Positions 11,560 to 23,344 of a stretch of 64,000 bases of DNA are shown piece after piece. The translations under genes and the position numbers were made by a program. How positions within the stretch are numbered: position 1 is the first letter of the stretch; the number at the start of each line of letters is the position of its first letter. The notes below the pieces were generated by a model. That model ran no database searches. It was not told the origin of the DNA and saw only the letters and a program-made list of their open reading frames with translations. Source of the DNA: Ailurus styani (lineage: Eukaryota > Chordata > Mammalia > Carnivora > Ailuridae); the NCBI GenBank assembly GCA_002007465.1, contig LNAC01000003.1:9146234-9210233 (forward strand), given 5' to 3'.

Positions 11560-12075
11560 TTAAAGATGGCTACAAGTTCTTTGGTATTTCTCCAGTGAAA
11601 ATGTGGGGTCTATAACTCCTTCCCGAATCTGGGTTGATTCTGTGATAACTTACACCAGTTGAATATGGCAGAAGAATCTCTGTGTTAAGTTTCTGGACCC
11701 AGCCCCGAAAAAGCCTTCAGCTACTATTTCCTCTTTCTTAGAACACTCTCTCTGGGGGCCCTGAGCCTCTAAATAAGAAATGTTTATTCTGAGAAACCCT
11801 ACTGAACAGGTCACATGAAGGTGTTCTGGTCTACCGTTCTACCCTTCCAGTCATCCCTACCACATGCAAGGTATGTGAGTAAAGCCGTTTGGAACTTCTC
11901 CAACTTCCTTCTTCCCTGTGTAGCTCATTTACCAACTAAAAACCACCAAGTGACTGCAGTTGATAAAGCAGAAGAACAAGGTAGAAAAACTGCTCCACTG
12001 AGATCTATCTTCCTGACCCACAAAATTGTGAGATATCATAAAATGGTTGTTTTTCAAAGCCACTAAGGACTGGAT
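11560..12075 (+). repeat. MLT1-type MaLR LTR-like repeat
   Basis: Contains GTGGGGTCTATAACTCCTTC, AATCTGGGTTGATTCTGTGA, CTCTGGGGGCCCTGAGCC, CACAAAATTGTGAG, and the end AAATGGTTGTTTTTCAAAGC before CACTAAGG. I associate these with old MaLR-type LTRs. The class could be wrong; the repeat nature is clear. Confidence 0.5.
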
Positions 12076-12089
12076 ATCAGAAAATGTAA

Positions 12090-12300
12090 TATGCATGTTC
12101 TTTACATTTATTAACCTATTTAATCCTCATAACAGTCTAATCATGTCGGTAATACTATTTGCCCCATTTTAGAAATAAGCCTGAAGAAACTGAAGCTTAA
12201 TGAGATTAAGTAACTTGCCCACAATCACATTGCTAGTAAAAGGGCAGAACAAGAATTCAAGCTCGGGTAGTCTGATGCCAGAATCTATATTTTCAGACAT
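12090..12300 (-). repeat. MIR SINE
   Basis: Antisense MIR: ATTTAATCCTCATAACAGTC, GCCCCATTTTAGAAATAAGC, AAGTAACTTGCCCACAATCA, GGGCAGAACAAGAATTCAAG and TCTGATGCCAGAATC, in the expected order. Confidence 0.9.
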
Positions 12301-13564
12301 ATTTTCTCCATCTATCCTGAAAAAATTAAATAAAAGTACCAATCAATAAATATTCACGAAATGCTTTGAAATGTTGTCAAACACGCTGGTAGGTGTACTG
12401 AAGCAGGAGAAGCATCACCGGCGATGTTAGTGTAGCAATCCAGGCTAACAGAGGAGGCACATTCTCTGGCACCCAGCCCAAAATAAACTGCCTCCTTTAA
12501 TCTCTCCCACCTCCTTTCCAGTTGCTTCTATCTCGTCCCCCCAATTTCTTTATAACACAACCCTATCTGAAGTCAACCCTATTCATTTAGCTGTTGATTG
12601 CCTTTCTCCCCCTTTGGAACTTTAGCTTGGTGGAGCTGGTGTGGTGTGGCTTGAAGACCCTGTATCCACAGCTTTATTTTATTCAGTTAAGGGTTACTCA
12701 CTAAATATTGAATAATTTCTCTCATCCTCTTTAGTCTAGGCTCTTAGCTCTAAATTACCACAGGTGAAATATGGAAACGTTGAGGAAAAGGGCCCAGAAG
12801 AATTCTCTAGTTGTGTGCATTTATATTGGCAAAGAGATAATAACTTTTAGCATATTATCAAGAGAATACTCAATTCAGAAAATATAAAACTGTTTGTTTA
12901 AAAAAAAAGATCGTTTCTCAACTTTTTTTTTTTCACTGCCATCCATCACAAAATATATTTTTCTTAAGGATCCAGTATGTGGGCTTGCACATACACAGAG
13001 AAAAAAATGGAAGCAAAAGTTTCATGAAACAGAATTTCCTCTAATTCATGCAGTACACTCTGATATTTTTCTATCTTATTTATTGCTCTTCATATTTGAA
13101 ACGATGGCCTGATTTCATAACTCACTAGTAAAAAACACTGTGATAGAGACTGTTGAGCCACTTTTTTTTTTTTAAACTAATTCTAGCTCTTCTTATAGAC
13201 GAGGCGTTAGAATCAGGAGGAGTTTGTGTGGTGTCTCGGCAGACGGGTGGAGACATATCTGAGGGTAGATGTGAGCTTAGGAGCTTCTCAGTCATACTGT
13301 GTAGCAGTTAGTTGTCCTCTCCCCTCTAGGTCAGGTGCACTTTCAGAAAATACATTTCCATGAAAAGCACTTTCTGAGTGTGGATATGCATATCCATTTG
13401 TGTGTCTGCGGGCTTCAGGGGCGGGGCAGGGTAGATAGGGTGAGGAGTATGACAGTTTGATCTTTCACAAAGGAAGTTCTTTGAGAGCATATCCTGTGGT
13501 GAATCTACAAATTACCTACAGAACTTCACACAGCATCCTGTGGGTACGCTGAATAGGGAGGCGG
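12301..13564. other. unassigned, no gene seen
   Basis: No recognised repeat or exon. A GGGGCGGGGCAGGG patch at about 13419-13432 is the only GC-box-like run here and lacks CpG context. Confidence 0.45.
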
Positions 13565-13745
13565 CTAGTACAAGCAAAAGATCACTGCACTCTGAATCAA
13601 AAGAAGTGGGTTGGAGTCCTAGTTCTACCAGTTGGGCAAGTTACCCAAACTCTTTGAGCTTCAACTCCTTATTCTTTAAAATGATAAAAATAAAGGAACT
13701 CTGTTCACCTAACAGGGTTATGGTGAAGAACAAATAAAACAATGA
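13565..13745 (+). repeat. MIR SINE
   Basis: Sense MIR: ACTCTGAATCAAAAGAAGTG, TTGGAGTCCTAGTTCTACCA, GGGCAAGTTACCCAAACTCT, TTTAAAATGATAAAAATAAA and AGGGTTATGGTGAAGAACAA. Confidence 0.88.
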
Positions 13746-14120
13746 CTAGACAGACCTAGGGACTTTTTTTTTTTCAGTGTTCCAAGGGACTTTTTAAATT
13801 TTCTCCTTAAACTAGTTCTTATTAATTGAGAATAATTCCAATCAATCCAGTAGTTATTTGGTAATAATTCACATTCATCCAATAAATGTCTTTTTCAGAC
13901 TAATAATTGTATGACCTCCTTATTCTATATTTCAAGCATTTCATTCACTCACTGCTGCCTCCTTTCTTCACAGCCCGCCTACTCTGTCTTCTCACAAGAG
14001 AAGGATTTTAATTTCCTCAAAACCTTACTAGCAAGTAGCAGCACCTTGGGATGGTAGGATGTAGAGCTGATTAAGGAGATAGAATAAAGTTACTGGAGAA
14101 GAGAATTAATGACACAGAGG

Positions 14121-14205
14121 CAGCTTGGGTGTGGTAGAAAATCCTAGACTCTGGAGTCAGAGAACCCATTGTTCAAACCCCAGACCCATAATTCACTACC
14201 TATGT
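14121..14205 (+). repeat. MIR SINE, 5' part
   Basis: GACTCTGGAGTCAGAGAACC followed by GTTCAAACCCCAGACCCATA and TTCACTACCTATGTG match the first half of MIR. It is cut by the LTR that follows. Confidence 0.75.
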
Positions 14206-14795
14206 GTGGTGAATGGGCTGGATTGTGTCCCTCCCTCAAATTCATGTGCTGAAGTCATATGTGACTGATTTGGAGGTAGGATCCTTAAAGGGGTCATTAA
14301 GTTAAAATGAGGCCATTAGGGTGAACCCTAATCCAATATTACTGATGTCTATATAAGAAGAGGTGATTAGAACACAGACATGTACAAAGGAAAATCTATA
14401 TGAAGACACAGAAAGAACAAGGCCATCTACAATCCAAGGAAAAGAAACCTCGGGGTGCCTGGGTGGCTCAGTGGGCTGAGCATCTGCCTCAGTTCAGGTC
14501 ATGATCTCAAGGTCCTGGGAACAAGCCCCGCATCAGGATCTCTGCTCAGCGGAGAGCCTGCATCCCCCTCTCTCTCTGCCTGCCTCTCTACCTACTTGTG
14601 ATCTTTTTCTCTGTCAAATAAATAAATAAAAATCTTTAAATTAAAAAAAAAAAAAGAAGCTTCAGAGTAAACCAACCCCGTCAACACCTCAATGTTGGAC
14701 TTCCGGCCTCCAGAACTGTGAGAAAATAAATTTTTGTTGTCTAAGTCACACTGTCGGTGGTATGTTCTTATGACAGTCCAAGCAGACTAATATGC
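14206..14795 (+). repeat. MaLR-type (MLT1) LTR split by a SINE
   Basis: GGCTGGATTGTGTCCCTCCC, TCATTAAGTTAAAATGAGGC, GGTGAACCCTAATCCAATAT and TGTCTATATAAGAAGAGGTG come first. After the SINE the match resumes with GACTTCCGGCCTCCAGAACT, GAGAAAATAAATTTTTGTTG and the end CAGACTAATAT. Order and orientation are continuous across the SINE. Confidence 0.8.
14452..14656 (+). mobile_element. CAN-SINE inside the LTR
   Basis: Complete head-to-tail copy with CTACTTGTGATCTTT and an (AAAT)n tail. It interrupts the MaLR LTR, so it is the younger insertion. Confidence 0.95.
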
Positions 14796-14799
14796 TATG

Positions 14800-15524
14800 T
14801 CACTTTAGTTATGCCACAAGAATTAAATTTAATAAAGCGTTCTTTATAAATCATTATGGGCTTTATTTTTTCTGTCTTTATTTTATCAAGATAGAAGAAA
14901 GAGGACTTTGTTATGAGCAAAATCTGACAAAGCAATTATCGATTTTTGGAAATATGAGCTGCATCCCTGCACTAAGAAAATGAGCAGCGTTTTCATACCA
15001 CTTGCTTAAAATACCCTTTGTTTGCAAATCCTTCTGGGTTGTTCTGTTTGGCAAGTATATATCTTTGACTGAATAAGAGAGAATCTGGTGATTGCAAAAT
15101 AATGGCAAAAGTGAATTTTATAACTTGATTTCATAAATGAGCTCACAATCTTGACCCTGGGGAAAGCAAGGAAGAATTGTAATGGTACCTCTTCTTACTG
15201 GACACTAGCCTGCTAGTCCCAATGATGCTCAACTGTAAGCAAGACCTCTCTGACATATGCTTCATCACCAAGCAGATAGAGCCAGCTTTGGAGAAGAGCA
15301 CCACTCCAGCAAAGAAAATTCCAACTATGCAATGAAAGACTGGGAGAATCCAGGTGATTTCTGCATGAAGATTGAGCACTGCACTTGACATGTTATAAAA
15401 CATGAAACTTTTTGTCTTGATACCTAAAATTCCCTTCTATGTTCTATAGATGAGGATAGTCCCAATTCTTTTTTTTTCATAACTTACAGCAGGAGTGTAC
15501 ACAAGCATTGAAACACATATATCC

Positions 15525-15563
<39 letters not shown>

Positions 15564-16480
15564 TTGTGTTTATCCATGGGCTTGAAGATTTTTAAAAATA
15601 ATGTTTTCCTTTCTTTTTAGTACTGTCCCAATATTCTAAATTATACTAAATTTACAACCCAAAAGAGAAACATTAAACTTGTATCCAAGTATACATGGTA
15701 TTACTTGTGATTTAGTAAGTGATATGCAGGGAGTCATCATGAATAAACATATGAATAAATAAATGAATTAACATTGATAACTTGAGAATAAAAGCTAATT
15801 TTAAAAAAAAAATGACTCTGCTCTCTCTTTTGTTTGATGAATAAATTGGGCCATTCAGAAACCACAGGGAGAGCTCTCCTTCTGGGGCTCCCTTCTCTGC
15901 AGTGACTAGGCCAGGGCACTGCTGCCTGTTGTTACCCTGTTATGGTTCTTTCACTGATCATTGTGTTAGTATGATTGCACACCAACCTTAGAGGTCATGT
16001 AACAGCTTCCCAAAGAGTTTGCGTACATCGATGTCTTTAAATCTCTTGCTGTGTCAGGGAATTGCCATTCAATTCTTTGAAAGAGAAACCTAACTGGGAA
16101 TTATATCTTATGAAGCCAGGCATTTCTTTTCACACTCTAGATTGTGAAAATGTGATAAGAGGAGGCACTGGTAGAGTGATAAATGATCAGTAGTTCCCTT
16201 TTAGGAAACACAAAAGTTAGAATCATATGCACAAGGTCTCATAATGGACTCTCGTGCTTATATCTCTTAAGCATCAGTGAACTTAAAGCCATAGCACAAG
16301 ACACAACAACCACAAAAATATACTATACTATACATACCCTTGACTGACAAAGACAAATCAGGTATGGGATAGTAAGACCATCCATCCATTTGCATACACA
16401 TTGGAGAATTGCATCAACCATGGCTCTTATAGCATCGGTTTAAAAACAAAAAAAACAAACAATAACAACAACAACAAAAA
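14800..16480. other. unassigned, with a (CA)n microsatellite
   Basis: No recognised interspersed repeat. An 86-codon minus-strand frame (15143-15403) encodes a hydrophobic stretch but no family I know. A (CA)n tract lies at 15527-15560. Confidence 0.5.
15527..15560. repeat. (CA)n microsatellite
   Basis: About 17 uninterrupted CA dinucleotides. Confidence 0.97.
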
Positions 16481-16484
16481 CACG

Positions 16485-16580
16485 GCCTTTGGAATCAAGC
16501 ACATATCTGGATTCAAATTTTGGTTCCACTACTTGCTACTGTATAATCTCATGCAAGTTATTCAATTCATTCAAGAATTA
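16485..16580 (+). repeat. MIR SINE, 5' half
   Basis: CCTTTGGAATCAAGCACATA, GGATTCAAATTTTGGTTCCA and CTACTTGCTACTGTATAATC correspond to MIR's first half. Confidence 0.72.
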
Positions 16581-17265
16581 TATAGTGATTTTTATGAGCC
16601 AGACACTGGTGTCTGCTATTATGGAGCTCGGTCTAGTGAGAAGACAGTCATTTGAAAAACAATCACATTTACAAATATCTTCTTCCATTCCATAGACTCT
16701 TTTTCAGTTTTGTTGACTGTTTCCTTTGTTGTGCAAAAGCTTTTTATCCTGATAAAGTCCCAATAGTTCATTTTTGCTTTTGCTTCTCTTGCCTTTTGAG
16801 ATGTGTCTGGCAAGAAGTTCCTAGAGCTGAGGTCAAAAAGTTGCAGCCTGTGTTCTCCTCTAGGATTTTGATGGATTCCTGTCTCACAGATGACTTATCA
16901 GATAAAGGGCTAGTATCCAAAATCTAAAAGGAACTTATCACACTCAATACCCCCCCAAAAAAATCCCAGTCAAGAAATGGGCAGAAGACATGAACAGACA
17001 CTTCTCCAAAGAAGACATACAAATAACTCATAGACACATGAAAAGTGTTCAACATCACCTGGCATCAGGGAAATACAAATCAAAACCACACCTGTGAGAT
17101 ATCTCCTCATACCTGTCAGAATGGCTAAAATTAACAACTCAGGAAACAATAGATGTTAGTGAGAATGTGGAGAAAGGGGAACCCTCCTACACTGTTGGTG
17201 GGAATAGAAACAGGTACATACACTCTGGAAAACAGTATTGAGGCTCCTCAAAAAGTTAAAAAAAA

Positions 17266-17437
17266 AGGGGGGGGAGCAAACTGGGTGGCTCAGTCACTTA
17301 AGTATCTGCCTTCAGCCCAGTGTCCTGGGATCTAGCCCCACAATGGACTCCCTGCTCAGCGGGGAGCCTGCTTCTTCCTCTCCCAATGCCCCATCCCACT
17401 GTTCATGCTCTCTCTCTCTGGCTCTGTCTCTGTCAAA

Positions 17438-17488
<51 letters not shown>

Positions 17489-17500
17489 AATCTATTTAAA
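17266..17500 (+). mobile_element. CAN-SINE with expanded (AAAT)n tail
   Basis: Head GGGTGGCTCAGTCACTTAAG; the GGTCATGATC segment is partly deleted. The tail is an (AAAT)n run of about 15 units at 17436-17497. First of three SINEs in one L1 site. Confidence 0.93.
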
Positions 17501-17504
17501 AATT

Positions 17505-17690
17505 GAGGCACCTGAATGGCTCAGTCGGTTAAGTGTCTGCCTTTTGCTCAGGTCATAATCCCAGGGTCCTGATATCGAGCCCTGCATCAGGCTCCCTGCT
17601 CTATGGGGAGCCTGCTTCTCCCTCTCCAGCTCCCCTTGCTTGTGTACATGCTTTCTCTCTCTCTCTCTCTCTCTGTAAAATAAATTTTTT
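17505..17690 (+). mobile_element. CAN-SINE, older copy
   Basis: GGCACCTGAATGGCTCAGTC head and CTCTATGGGGAGCCTGCTTC body, ending in a short A/T tail just before the next SINE. Confidence 0.93.
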
Positions 17691-17707
17691 AAAAAAGTTA
17701 AAAATAG

Positions 17708-17910
17708 GGCGCCTGGGTGGCTCAGTGGGTTAAAGCTTCTGCTTTTGGCTCAGGTCATGATCTCAGCGTCCTGGGATCGAGGCCCGCATCGAGCTCTCTG
17801 CTCAGTGGGGAGTCTGCTTCCTCCTCTCCCTGTCTCTCTGCCAGCCTCTCTGCCTACTTGTAATCTCTCTCTCTGTGTCAAATAAATAAATAAATAAATC
17901 TTTGAAAAAA
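17708..17910 (+). mobile_element. CAN-SINE, mustelid-type
   Basis: GGGCGCCTGGGTGGCTCAGT with GTGGGTTAAAGC and CTACTTGTAATCTCT. The target AAAAAAGTTAAAAA-TAG lies on both sides (17691 and 17911), differing by one A. Confidence 0.96.
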
Positions 17911-18528
17911 AAAAAAGTTAAAAATAGAACTACCCTAGGACCCAGCAATTGCACTAATAGGTATTAATCCAAAAGATACAAACATAGTGATTCGAAGGGG
18001 CACATGCACCCCAATGTTTATAGTAGCAATATCCACAATAGCCAAAATATGGAAAGAGCCCAGATGTTAATTGACAGATGAATGGATAAAGAATATGTGG
18101 TATATATACAGTGGAATATGAAGTGAAATACAAATACGAATGAAATCTTGCCATTTGTGACAATGTGGATGGAACTAGAGGGTATTATGTTAGGTGAAAT
18201 AATTCAGTTAAAGAAAGACAAATACCATATGATTTCACTCATATGTGGAATTTAAGAAACAAAACAGAGGAACATAGGGGAAGGGAAGGAAAAATAAAAT
18301 ATAGGCGGAAACAGAGAGAGGCAAACCATAAGAGACTCTTAACTACAGAGAACAAACTGAGTGTTGCTGGAGGGGAGGGGAGTGGAGAGGATGGGGTAAA
18401 TGGGTGATCAGCATTAAGGAAGGTGCTTGATGTAATGAGCACTGGGTATTATATGCAACTGATGAATCACTAAATTCTACCCCTGAGATTAAGAATACAG
18501 TATATGTTAACTAAATTAAATTTAAATA

Positions 18529-18722
18529 GGGGCACCTGGTGGCTCAGTCGGTTAAGCATCTGCCTTCAGCTCAGGTCACGATCCCAGGGTCCTGGGATTG
18601 AGCCCCATATCGGGCTCCCTGCTCCATGGGAAACCTGTTCTCCCTCTCCCACTCCCCCCACTTGTGTTCCCTCTCTCACGTGTTTCTCTCTGTCAAAAAA
18701 ATAAATAAAATCTTTTTAAAAG
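18529..18722 (+). mobile_element. CAN-SINE in the L1 A-tail
   Basis: Full copy with GGTCACGATCCCAGGGTCCT. It inserted in the A-rich 3' end of the carnivore L1. Confidence 0.95.
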
Positions 18723-19172
18723 TCATTAAATAAATTGACTTTAAATAAAAAAATTTTTAAAAATCACAGAAATTAATTAATGGAACCAATCCCAGTTAAG
18801 CTACATATATCCCCCACAGCTTTTTAAACCATTCTAGTGACTGGATTATCTTCTGTAGATCAAGGTATAATGGGTGGAGATTCATGGGTAGAAACTAGAC
18901 CAGAAAGAATTTCTAAGCATTCTGAAAGAGGAATATAAGCTTTATTGCCTTGGGGAATTGGTGGTGGGAATTCTACTGCACCTGTATTGGTTGGATCTTA
19001 CTTGGTGGTGAAGTCAAGGTGAGAAGGGATAATCAGACGTTTCAAGAAAAATTCCCACAGAGTTTCAGAAACCAGAATTTTGGAATAAAATGTTATGGAA
19101 CTATGGTATGTTGTTCCTTCTTTTGGCCTCCAAATCTTAAGAAGTGCCTCTAAAGTGTTTTGCTTCATTTTG
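18723..19172. other. unassigned, no gene seen
   Basis: A/T-rich start is probably leftover L1 tail; the rest is not recognised. Confidence 0.4.
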
Positions 19173-19321
19173 GGGCACCTGGGTGGCTCAATGGGTTAAG
19201 CGTCTGACTCTTGGTTTTGGCTCAGGTCATGATCTCATGGGTGGTGGGACTGAGCCCCAGATAGGTCTCTGCACTCAGCAGGGAGTCTGCTTGGAAATTC
19301 TCTCTCCCTGCCCCTCCCCCA

Positions 19322-19359
<38 letters not shown>

Positions 19360-19402
19360 TCACTCCTTCTCTCTCTCTCTAATAAATAACTAAATCTTAA
19401 AA
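19173..19402 (+). mobile_element. CAN-SINE, older long form with (TC)n
   Basis: Has the GACTCTTGGTTTTGGCTCAG and CTTGGAAATTCTCTCTC features of older CAN-SINE subfamilies, an expanded (TC)n run near 19327-19356 and an AATAAATAACTAAATCTTAA tail. Confidence 0.92.
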
Positions 19403-19659
19403 GATGTTTGGCTTTGTTTTAATACATGTTAAGTGATTTTGGACTTATAGCACAAAACTATATGACAGGTCTAGGCCTACATCAGCAAGGGTCTGAGATA
19501 AAAATCTATCCATGTAAATGAGAAGCCAGGAGATATGGCATAGATAGACACCGATATATAGACCACTACTATGGGAAGAGAGAGCAAAAGAACCTAGTTT
19601 AGAGGGTTGGGTTGAGGAAACTTTGAGAAGCAATGTTTTCGCAGAGACCTCAATGAGGA

Positions 19660-20135
19660 GTAGGAATAGCCAAGCAAGTTCTGAGGGAACACTTCAGGAG
19701 CCTGGCTGAAAACAACTCATGTGAAGGTGAGACAAGTGTGCATGTTCTAGAAAAGAAAGACCTCCATGAGCCTGGAGAGGCATGAGCAAGCATACGGTGG
19801 CAAAGGATGAGACCGGAGAAGCAGGTGGAATCGGAACAGCCAGGGCATGATGGTTCAGCTTCTACAGAAATTTACAGAGCAGGATTTTACAGGGAAAAGC
19901 AACGTGAATCAATATGCATTTTAAAAAGGTAATTCTGGCTACTATGCAGATTGGAGGGGAGCCAGAATAGAAAAGAGAACTGTTACTGCAGGAGGCTAAG
20001 TGAGGGACGAGAGTGCGTTAAACGAGCAGGTTGACCCTGGATATGGAGCTAAGTAGATGGTTCAAGTTGTATCCTGGGGTTAGAATCAATAGGCCTGGTG
20101 ATGTCAGTGGGAGGTGAAGGGATGGTCGACTTAAC
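19660..20135 (+). repeat. ancient interspersed repeat, class not assigned
   Basis: Contains GGCATGATGGTTCAGC, AATTCTGGCTACTATGCAGA, TTGGAGGGGAGCCAGAATAG and CTGCAGGAGGCTAAGTGAGG. I recognise these as a common old mammalian repeat but cannot name its class. Related to 48640-48960. Confidence 0.4.
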
Positions 20136-20164
20136 CAATAGAATAAGGGGATTAAAAAAAAAAA

Positions 20165-20268
20165 AAGACTCACCATCCAGGGTCATGGAGAGCATTAAAT
20201 AAGATAATGCATATCGGGGGCACCCAGGAAGCATTCAATGTGTGCAAGCTGTTATTATCACCAAGACA
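20165..20268 (+). repeat. MIR SINE, 3' end
   Basis: GAGAGCATTAAATAAGATAA, CCAGGAAGCATTCAATGTGT and GCTGTTATTATCA follow the MIR 3' end. Confidence 0.65.
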
Positions 20269-20472
20269 GGTATAATAATAAGCCATGTTAAATGACTGAC
20301 AGTCATTTTAAATTGCCCAGAAAGTGAGTATCTTTAAACTGGTTGGGAGCTGAAGAATACTGAGGGGTGATAACTGGCTAATTTTGAACATCTCCCTATA
20401 GACGCCCATATCTTTGAAGGTACTGTTATTTTTCACTTGTTTGGAATGACTGTCTCATAACTTTATCATATT

Positions 20473-20677
20473 CTTTTTTTTAAGATTTATTTATTTAATT
20501 GAAATAGAGAGAGCACAAGCTGAGCAGAGTGGGCAGGGGCAGAGGAAGAGACAGCCTCCAGCAGACACCTCGTTAAGTGTGGGGCCTGTACAGGGCTCTG
20601 ACTCAGGACCCTGAGATCATGACGTGAGCCGAAACCAAGAGTCAGATGCTTAACCGACCGAGCCACCCAGGCACTCC
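20473..20677 (-). mobile_element. CAN-SINE
   Basis: Antisense copy, poly-T side first, then GATCATGACGTGAGCC and CCGAGCCACCCAGGCACTCC. Confidence 0.94.
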
Positions 20678-20679
20678 AT

Positions 20680-23340
20680 AACCCTGCTCCGTTCTGAAAA
20701 CAACCTCAAGCATGGGGAGAATCGCTTAGGTTCGGAAGGTACTAGGGAATTAGAGAGATGACAGTGTAAAGAAGGATGAAAACTTTCGTTAAAGATGTAC
20801 CTCCTCATAAGTAATTCAAAGCATCCATGAAGTGGGTGTGTCCCTGATGATTCAAAGAGACACACTCAATTGAAAGATTTTCGTAACCTCACTTTTTGCT
20901 TCTGTGTCTTGAGATCATAATTCTGAGAGTTTTCTTACATGACACATACCCGACCTTTTGTAAGCTGTCATTTTCTCTACATGACTGCAGGAATGACAAG
21001 AGAGATGGAAGGTCAAAGAAGCCAGTGAGGGCTATTTGCAACTTGAGAAAAGGAAAATGCAAATGGCAAAAGTGCATTGCAGGAGACAGAAAAATAGATC
21101 TTTCCTGGTCACTCTCCCAAACCGATAGACCACCCCATCTCATCACCGGAGACCTCTGGTCATTTTCCCAAGCAAAATAAACATTAAAGGGTAATTTTTT
21201 TTTCCCCTAAGGTTTCTACAGGTGTCTTTCTACTTGTCAGCCTTGTTGTTTTTAAGGTTTTAGTAATAAGAAAAGAGGGAGGCACAGGTCCTTCAGAAGG
21301 GCCCATACTCGGGTCACGACAGTGTGATAAAATTTCTCAAGGCTTCTGACAGGCACAACTGCAAATATACCATTAGACCTGACCACAGAGGACTCAGGAG
21401 GACTTTTTTTAAAAACTGAACAGATTCATCGAGTTACCCAGATCTGTCTTCCTGATTTTCATTGATTTATTTTCAAAGTTTCTGCACCAATTAATTGGTC
21501 ATGATTTACAATATCCTTCTGGGGAAATCAATGCTATTATCCCTAGTGTCGTTCAATAGTACAGTATTATCTCAATAACTTTTCAGTCTACTTGCTGTGT
21601 TTACTGGCCTGCAAGGATGTCTTATTACCACGACAGCTTTTAATGCAAGTTTGTTCTTGATACACTAGTGGGTACTAGTGGGTTTTCTACTAACTAGTAA
21701 AACGGTCCCCTGCCAATCCACAACCTAAGAGGGTTAGACGTTTAATACTTTTAATGCGATTGGGTGCCAGTCACTCCAAGAACGCAGACTGTTAGAACTG
21801 TCCGCCACTTCCCACCATTGTTCTAGTGTCCCCCGTGGAGGGGTAGAGAGGACTCAGAGTCTCACACCACGTTCTAATGTAACAAAGGGGCTGAGAGTTC
21901 TAATACAGATAGACAAGTGATCCTCTCACTGGAGTGAGAAGAGCCTCCCCAAAACTAGGACTTATTTGTACAGACAACTGAAAGTTCCCTAATCCCAATA
22001 TATTGTAAGCATCTGTCTCACCTGAAACAAACCCCTTCTTATTTCTGTGTGCCTTGTGCCAGTCACAGAGTGTGCTTTCAAAAATACGTGATGGATTGAA
22101 CTGAATTCAGTTTAAATCAGGAAAACTATGCCCATTTGGCTTTCTCCTTTTCCCCGGGTCAGTAAAATGGCAGCTAACCTGGTTGTTATTTTTCAGGTGC
22201 TCTCAGTTGAAAGTGGCAAAAAGCCAGGTCAGTGTGATGAGAAGTGATAGTGTATTTCTCCTGTTCCCAGGCTTCTGGGTCTTTGCCACGGGAGAGAGTG
22301 GCAGTGAGCCAGAAATGGAAGCCAGAATTACACGGGGAGCACAGTCTCTGCCCTATACTAAAGTGTCCATAATTATAACTTACTCAAAGCTAGAATACTA
22401 GCACTAGGGAAATAAACTAGGTACATTCACAATTCTGGAATATTCTGACAGAATCATCATAGGTTCAGAAGTTAAACAGAAATGAGAGAAAAGTTAAAAC
22501 ACGGGTAGTTTCTGTTATTGCATTCTATAAATTATTGCTAGGAAATCTCTGCAGATGAGTTTTTTCCTTATCAGATCTATAGACACTTTTAATGATAAGA
22601 ATGTTACCTAATGTAAGTTAGGACCTTTCCTTTGATCCCAAGCTTGAAGCACCTGTACTGAAAGGGTTAAGTGAAAGGCTACAAGGGAGAGAGTCTAGGC
22701 GGCCTCTCCAATAGAAAGAGAGGCACATGGCAGGAGCTCAGTTACAGAAGAATAAGGCCTGGGCCCCAGTTCCCGGGTAAGGAACAGCTCTCATGGTCGC
22801 AACTCTCATGGTAAGCATTGGCGTTCTGAAAAAGAAAGAGATTTTATTTTTGAGGTCTGAGGTTTAGAGTAAAAGATGTGTAGCAGTGGTTAACTTGTTA
22901 TTACAAATAAATCACACATACGCACACACAGAGACTGGGAATATTAGTTCTACAAGTAACGAATATTCATATATGCCCTCATTGGCATAATTTATATTAC
23001 CTGCTGATAGATTTAAAAATTAAATTTGGATTGATGACCTATGACAACAGTTCCACTGAATGCCCAGAGATAATTGATGTGACACTACTCTCTCCAGCTC
23101 TTCCCTTGACTTTCTTTATTCTTTCCTTCTTAACTTCTATGATCATATTCATTCCATCTGCATTTGAGTCCTGCCACTGATACACTGTAGGCATAGTTGT
23201 CTAAACTCAGTGATGAAACAGGGTTACAATAATAGCTAAACTTTTCTTGAAGAGTTGTGTACTTAAACTATCAATTGACCAGAAGTCAAAAGACTTAAAC
23301 ACGAGCCAGTGTTCTTCTAATGGTATTCATGTGATTATTC
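20680..23340. other. unassigned, no gene supported
   Basis: About 2.6 kb without recognised repeats. Frames at 20896-21180 (+, 94 codons), 20889-21146 (-) and 22183-22401 (+) show no known motif. A TTGTTATTTTTCAG acceptor-like string ends at 22195, but nothing around it supports an exon. Confidence 0.45.
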
Positions 23341-23344
23341 ACAT

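Larger units (their letters stand above)
16670..18528 (+). mobile_element. carnivore L1 3' end with 5' inversion
   Basis: From about 16888 the sequence is sense L1: end of ORF2 (GAAATGGGCAGAAGACATGA, GTGGAGAAAGGGGAACCCTC, GATGAATGGATAAAGAATAT, ATGGAACTAGAGGGTATTAT), then the carnivore 3' UTR (AAACCATAAGAGACTCTTAA, GAGCACTGGGTATTATATGC) and an A-rich end. The first 219 bp (16670-16888) are antisense L1 ORF2 (CTTTGTTGTGCAAAAGCTTT, GTCCCAATAGTTCATTTTTG). The two arms abut in L1 coordinates, the signature of twin priming. Three SINEs interrupt it and a fourth sits in its tail. ORF2 is partial and broken, so the copy is dead. Confidence 0.92.

Noticed and set aside
13419..13432. GC-box-like GGGGCGGGGC run as a promoter
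   Set aside because: No CpG island, no exon or transcript start context.
13757..13795. AGGGACTTTTT repeated around a T-rich 16-mer, like a second tail-only insertion
   Set aside because: The repeat is short and low in complexity and the insert has non-T sequence (CAGTGTTCCA); slippage or chance explains it as well.
15143..15403. 86-codon minus-strand frame with a membrane-like segment
   Set aside because: Not in a recognised repeat, but no family match known to me, no splice context, and length expected by chance in six frames of 64 kb.
17436..17497. Regular short repeat that could suggest an array
   Set aside because: It is the (AAAT)n tail of a SINE. No CRISPR-like repeat-spacer structure exists anywhere in the window.
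20889..21180. Overlapping plus (94 codons) and minus (85 codons) frames
   Set aside because: Open on both strands over the same segment with no motif; most likely chance.
22183..22401. 72-codon frame behind an acceptor-like TTGTTATTTTTCAG
   Set aside because: No donor partner, no conserved motif and no neighbouring exon.
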